Shown: piece after piece, positions 61,359 to 64,000 of the stretch | How positions within the stretch are numbered: position 1 is the first letter of the stretch | How the letters are laid out: every line of letters begins with the position of its first letter | Assembly: GCF_900113315.1 (NCBI RefSeq) | Contig: NZ_FOZG01000001.1 | Location: 310,001 to 374,000, forward strand | Length of the DNA: 64,000 bases | Source of the DNA: Sphingomonas jatrophae | GTDB lineage: Bacteria > Pseudomonadota > Alphaproteobacteria > Sphingomonadales > Sphingomonadaceae | Direction of reading: 5' to 3' | Notes under the pieces: model-generated | What the model saw: the letters and a program-made list of their open reading frames with translations, nothing else | Database searches by the model: none | Told to the model about the DNA's origin: nothing | Position numbers and translations under genes: made by a program

Positions 61359-62810
61359 ATGACGATCGAACTCAAGATGCCCGCGCTCTCCCCGACGATG
61401 GAGGAGGGCACGATCGCCAAATGGCTGGTGAAAGAGGGGGATGCGGTGAAATCCGGCGACATCCTCGCCGAGATCGAGACCGACAAGGCCACCATGGAAT
61501 ATGAGGCGGTGGACGAGGGCACGATCACGTCGCTGCTCGTCGCCGAGGGGACGGACGGCGTGAAGGTCGGCACCGTCATCGCCACGCTGGCCGAAGAAGG
61601 CGAGGATGCGCCCGCACCTGCTGAGGCGCCCAAGGAGGCGAAGCCGCGCGACGAAGCGCCGGCCGATGCCGCGCAGAAGACGGGCGAGGCCGTCCAGCAG
61701 CCGAGCGACCAGAAGACCGAGCCGGAGAAGGAGTCGCAGTCCGAGGTCAAGCAGATGGAGACGGGCGCGCGCGATCTCGTCGCGGCGGCTGAGGCGGGCG
61801 GCGAAGGCGATGTCGACGCGGATGGCCCGACCGAGACGATGACCGTCCGCGAGGCGCTGCGCGACGCGATGGCCGAAGAGATGCGCGCGGACGATCGCGT
61901 TTTCGTGATCGGCGAGGAAGTCGCGCAGTATCAGGGTGCCTACAAGGTGACCCAGGGCCTGCTCGACGAGTTCGGTGAGAAGCGGGTGATCGACACGCCG
62001 ATCACCGAATATGGCTTTGCCGGCGTCGGCACCGGAGCGGCGATGGGCGGCCTGCGCCCGATCGTCGAGTTCATGACGTTCAACTTCGCCATGCAGGCGA
62101 TCGACCACATCATCAACTCGGCCGCCAAGACCAACTATATGTCGGGCGGGCAGATGCGCTGCCCGATCGTGTTCCGCGGGCCGAACGGTGCAGCGGCGCG
62201 CGTGGCGGCGCAGCACAGCCAGAATTTCGCACCCTGGTATGCCAGCGTCCCCGGCCTGATCGTGATCGCGCCTTATTCGGCGGCGGACGCGAAGGGGCTG
62301 CTGAAGGCGGCGATCCGCTGCGAGGATCCGGTCGTGTTCCTCGAGAACGAGCTGCTCTACGGCCACAGCTTCGAGGTGCCGACCGCGGAGGATTACGTCC
62401 TGCCGATCGGCAAGGCGCGGATCGCGCGCCCGGGCAAGGACGTGACTTTGGTCAGCTATTCGATCGGTGTCGGACTGGCGCTGGATGCGGCCAAGTCGCT
62501 GGCGGACGAGGGCATCGATGCGGAGGTGATCGACCTGCGCACGCTCCGCCCGCTCGACAAGGCGACCGTGCTGGAGAGCCTGAGGAAGACGAACCGCATG
62601 GTCGTCGTCGAGGAGGGCTGGCCGACCTGCTCGATCGCGTCCGAAGTTATGGCGATCTGCATGGACGAGGGCTTCGACGATCTCGACGCGCCGGTGAAGC
62701 GCGTGACCAACATCGACGTGCCGATGCCCTATGCCGCCAACCTGGAGAAGGCGGCGCTGGTGAAGGTGGGCGACGTGATCGCCGCAGCGAAGGCGGTCTG
62801 CTACCGCTGA
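61359..62810 (+). CDS. pdhB: Pyruvate dehydrogenase E1 component subunit beta with N-terminal lipoyl domain
   Basis: This is a 483-aa protein. An N-terminal biotinyl/lipoyl domain ([50 protein letters not shown], Lys in DKA) and an acidic/Ala/Pro linker (about residues 80-160) precede the E1-beta core ([61 protein letters not shown]). Lipoyl fusion to E1-beta is known in alphaproteobacteria. It begins two bases after the pdhA stop. E2 and E3 are not in the window. Confidence 0.96.
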   Translation: MTIELKMPALSPTMEEGTIAKWLVKEGDAVKSGDILAEIETDKATMEYEAVDEGTITSLLVAEGTDGVKVGTVIATLAEEGEDAPAPAEAPKEAKPRDEAPADAAQKTGEAVQQPSDQKTEPEKESQSEVKQMETGARDLVAAAEAGGEGDVDADGPTETMTVREALRDAMAEEMRADDRVFVIGEEVAQYQGAYKVTQGLLDEFGEKRVIDTPITEYGFAGVGTGAAMGGLRPIVEFMTFNFAMQAIDHIINSAAKTNYMSGGQMRCPIVFRGPNGAAARVAAQHSQNFAPWYASVPGLIVIAPYSAADAKGLLKAAIRCEDPVVFLENELLYGHSFEVPTAEDYVLPIGKARIARPGKDVTLVSYSIGVGLALDAAKSLADEGIDAEVIDLRTLRPLDKATVLESLRKTNRMVVVEEGWPTCSIASEVMAICMDEGFDDLDAPVKRVTNIDVPMPYAANLEKAALVKVGDVIAAAKAVCYR

Positions 62811-62849
62811 TCCGGCGGCTGCTGCCCCGGCCCGGTGCCGGGGTGGCGG

Positions 62850-63557
62850 TCAGGCGGCGTATTTGCCGCAGGTCGACATCTGCGTGGCGGTCAGGCTGGC
62901 GCGGTTGAGCGTCTGGTTGACGCGCTGACGCACGTTGAACGCGCCCGTGTAGCGCATGCGGCGCGTGCCCAGGAAGCGGTTCGCCACGAGCGGCTGATAG
63001 TCGTAGACGACCTCGACCAGCATCGTCGCGGTGCCCTGCGCCGTAGCAATCTGGTTGCCTGTGGGACCGAGCTGGGTGGCGGTCCATTTCAGCGACGATG
63101 CGCCGTAATCAGTTGGCGCCTTGGTGCTATCGGTGAAGCTGGTGATCTTGGCACCGGTTGAGCTCATCGGCTCGCCGTAGGTGGACTCAACCTGCAATGC
63201 GCCGGAGCAACGCTGCCAACGCATCCACTGCTTGCCATCGGACGTCGCCTCGACATCGGACAGGATGATGCGGCCGTTGGCGGCAAAATCGATGTTGCGG
63301 CCGACGAACTTGGCGCCGGCGAACAGTTCGTTAATGTCGATCTCGTCAATCTCGTCGCGGACGCGGGCGGCATTGTCGGCGGTTGTGGCCGCGATCTGGC
63401 TGATGCGCAGATTGGCGATGGCGAAATGCGCGACCTCGATGCCGCCAAGCCCGAGCGTCAGCAGTACGGGCAGCGAAATCGCCCATTCGATCAGCGCAAG
63501 GCCGCTGCGATCGGCAGCCAGCGCGCGGAGGGTGCGTGCGGTGTGCTTCACGGGCAT
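62850..63557 (-). CDS. TadE/TadG-family pilus assembly protein
   Basis: This is a 235-aa protein. An N-terminal basic segment and one membrane helix (GLALIEWAISLPVLLTLGLGGIEVAHFA) follow the TadE consensus with the Glu in IEWA. The rest is extracytoplasmic with two cysteines (RCSGAL, TCGKYAA). It is a minor pseudopilin-like component of a Flp/Tad secretion pilus. ATG at 63557 overlaps the stop of the upstream gene at 63548 by 10 nt. Confidence 0.85.
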   Translation of the reverse strand: MPVKHTARTLRALAADRSGLALIEWAISLPVLLTLGLGGIEVAHFAIANLRISQIAATTADNAARVRDEIDEIDINELFAGAKFVGRNIDFAANGRIILSDVEATSDGKQWMRWQRCSGALQVESTYGEPMSSTGAKITSFTDSTKAPTDYGASSLKWTATQLGPTGNQIATAQGTATMLVEVVYDYQPLVANRFLGTRRMRYTGAFNVRQRVNQTLNRASLTATQMSTCGKYAA

Positions 63558-64000
63558 GGGATGGGCGAGGGCAGCTGCGCCTGCGCGCCATAGGGTTGGT
63601 TGCGCAGCACCGTGTTGGCGGTGACCGTCTCCGTGCTGGACCAGCCCATGAACCGGGCGAGCGGCACCAGACGCGGGAACTTGAGCGTCACCGTATAGAA
63701 GACGATGTCGTCCGAGCCGCCGAGGCCGGTATTGCCGGAGTTCGAGCCGTTGTCCCACATCCCGTTCTTGTTTTCGTCGATATAGGTCTCACCGACTTCG
63801 CACACGCCGTTGCGGTTCTCGTCCTCCGACTTGGCGACGCCGGAGAACTGGAAGTAGCTCGCCTTGTCGATGTCGGGCGGATAGACTTTCGAGAAGAGCT
63901 TGACCTGGCTCTTCACGAAATCGTCGATCTGCGTCGGGGTCTTGTCACCGATGGTGGCGAGGCGTGCGGCGCGGTGCAGCGTGCCTTCCAGCACCGCCTG
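63548..64000 (-). CDS. TadE-like pilus protein, cut by the window end
   Basis: The reading frame is open to base 64000 and the start lies outside. The visible 150 residues begin with QAVLEGTLHRAARLATIGDKT, which in TadE proteins directly follows the membrane helix. There is an unusual Asp/Asn-rich part (DENRNGVCEVGETYIDENKNG) resembling calcium-binding loops, then TVTLKFPRLVPLARFMGW. It overlaps the next TadE/G gene by 10 nt. Confidence 0.8.
   Translation of the reverse strand, partial: QAVLEGTLHRAARLATIGDKTPTQIDDFVKSQVKLFSKVYPPDIDKASYFQFSGVAKSEDENRNGVCEVGETYIDENKNGMWDNGSNSGNTGLGGSDDIVFYTVTLKFPRLVPLARFMGWSSTETVTANTVLRNQPYGAQAQLPSPIPCP

Overview
The window is a GC-rich, tightly packed chromosomal stretch from an alphaproteobacterium, most likely a sphingomonad (Sphingomonas or a close relative). 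The evidence is: a serS-surE-nlpD string, divergent rph-rdgB and hrcA-grpE, a one-cysteine DksA, a DUF1465/RcdA-type adaptor, an E1-beta pyruvate dehydrogenase subunit with a fused lipoyl domain, a PEP-CTERM-like protein, and sphingomonad-style REP palindromes. No rRNA, tRNA, CRISPR array, transposase or prophage was seen. Frequent 4-nt stop/start overlaps and GTG or TTG starts show many translationally coupled operons.

Layout. 1-7.4 kb: envelope lipoprotein, hemW, a secreted CAP protein, rdgB-rph, an unknown polytopic membrane protein, then hrcA-grpE. 7.5-10.6 kb: three coupled genes of unknown function (a 625-aa two-domain protein, a 246-aa protein and a DUF3592 membrane protein). 10.6-17 kb: rimO, a glycine/cysteine-tailed membrane protein, a K+ channel, nlpD, surE and serS. 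17-24 kb: small regulators and stress genes (host-attachment family protein, dksA, PilZ, two YdcH proteins, hsp20 with an RpoH promoter and a possible RNA thermometer, rcdA-like, xthA, nudix). 24-35.6 kb: the most distinctive part. A seven-gene minus-strand operon (two sugar epimerase/dehydratases, four glycosyltransferase-like proteins of which three look like CgeB-type paralogs, and a dienelactone-hydrolase-like protein) is joined throughout by 4-nt overlaps. It stands divergent from a plus-strand set (histidine phosphatase, MDR dehydrogenase, Gfo/Idh/MocA oxidoreductase, glyoxalase II). 35.6-41.8 kb: a complete RND efflux operon (adaptor, pump, outer-membrane factor). 42-50.5 kb: radical SAM protein, moaB, lytic transglycosylase, uracil-DNA-glycosylase-like protein, ETF-ubiquinone oxidoreductase, TPR protein, ispE. 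50.7-64 kb: NTF2-like protein, penicillin-acylase-type Ntn hydrolase, YceI protein, branched-chain amino-acid synthesis (ilvB, ilvN, ilvC), miaA, serB, ftsB, pdhA, pdhB, and the end of a TadE/TadG pilus locus cut by the window edge.

How it works together. Most of the window is housekeeping: proteostasis, nucleotide sanitation, tRNA and ribosome modification, pyruvate to acetyl-CoA, and valine/leucine/isoleucine synthesis. The accessory interest lies in the glycan operon with its divergent partner set, the three-gene unknown cassette at 7.5-10.6 kb, and several regulatory or structural oddities: an epimerase with no ATG/GTG/TTG start before its NAD-binding motif, an hsp20 leader, and a REP element that may encode the MiaA N-terminus.
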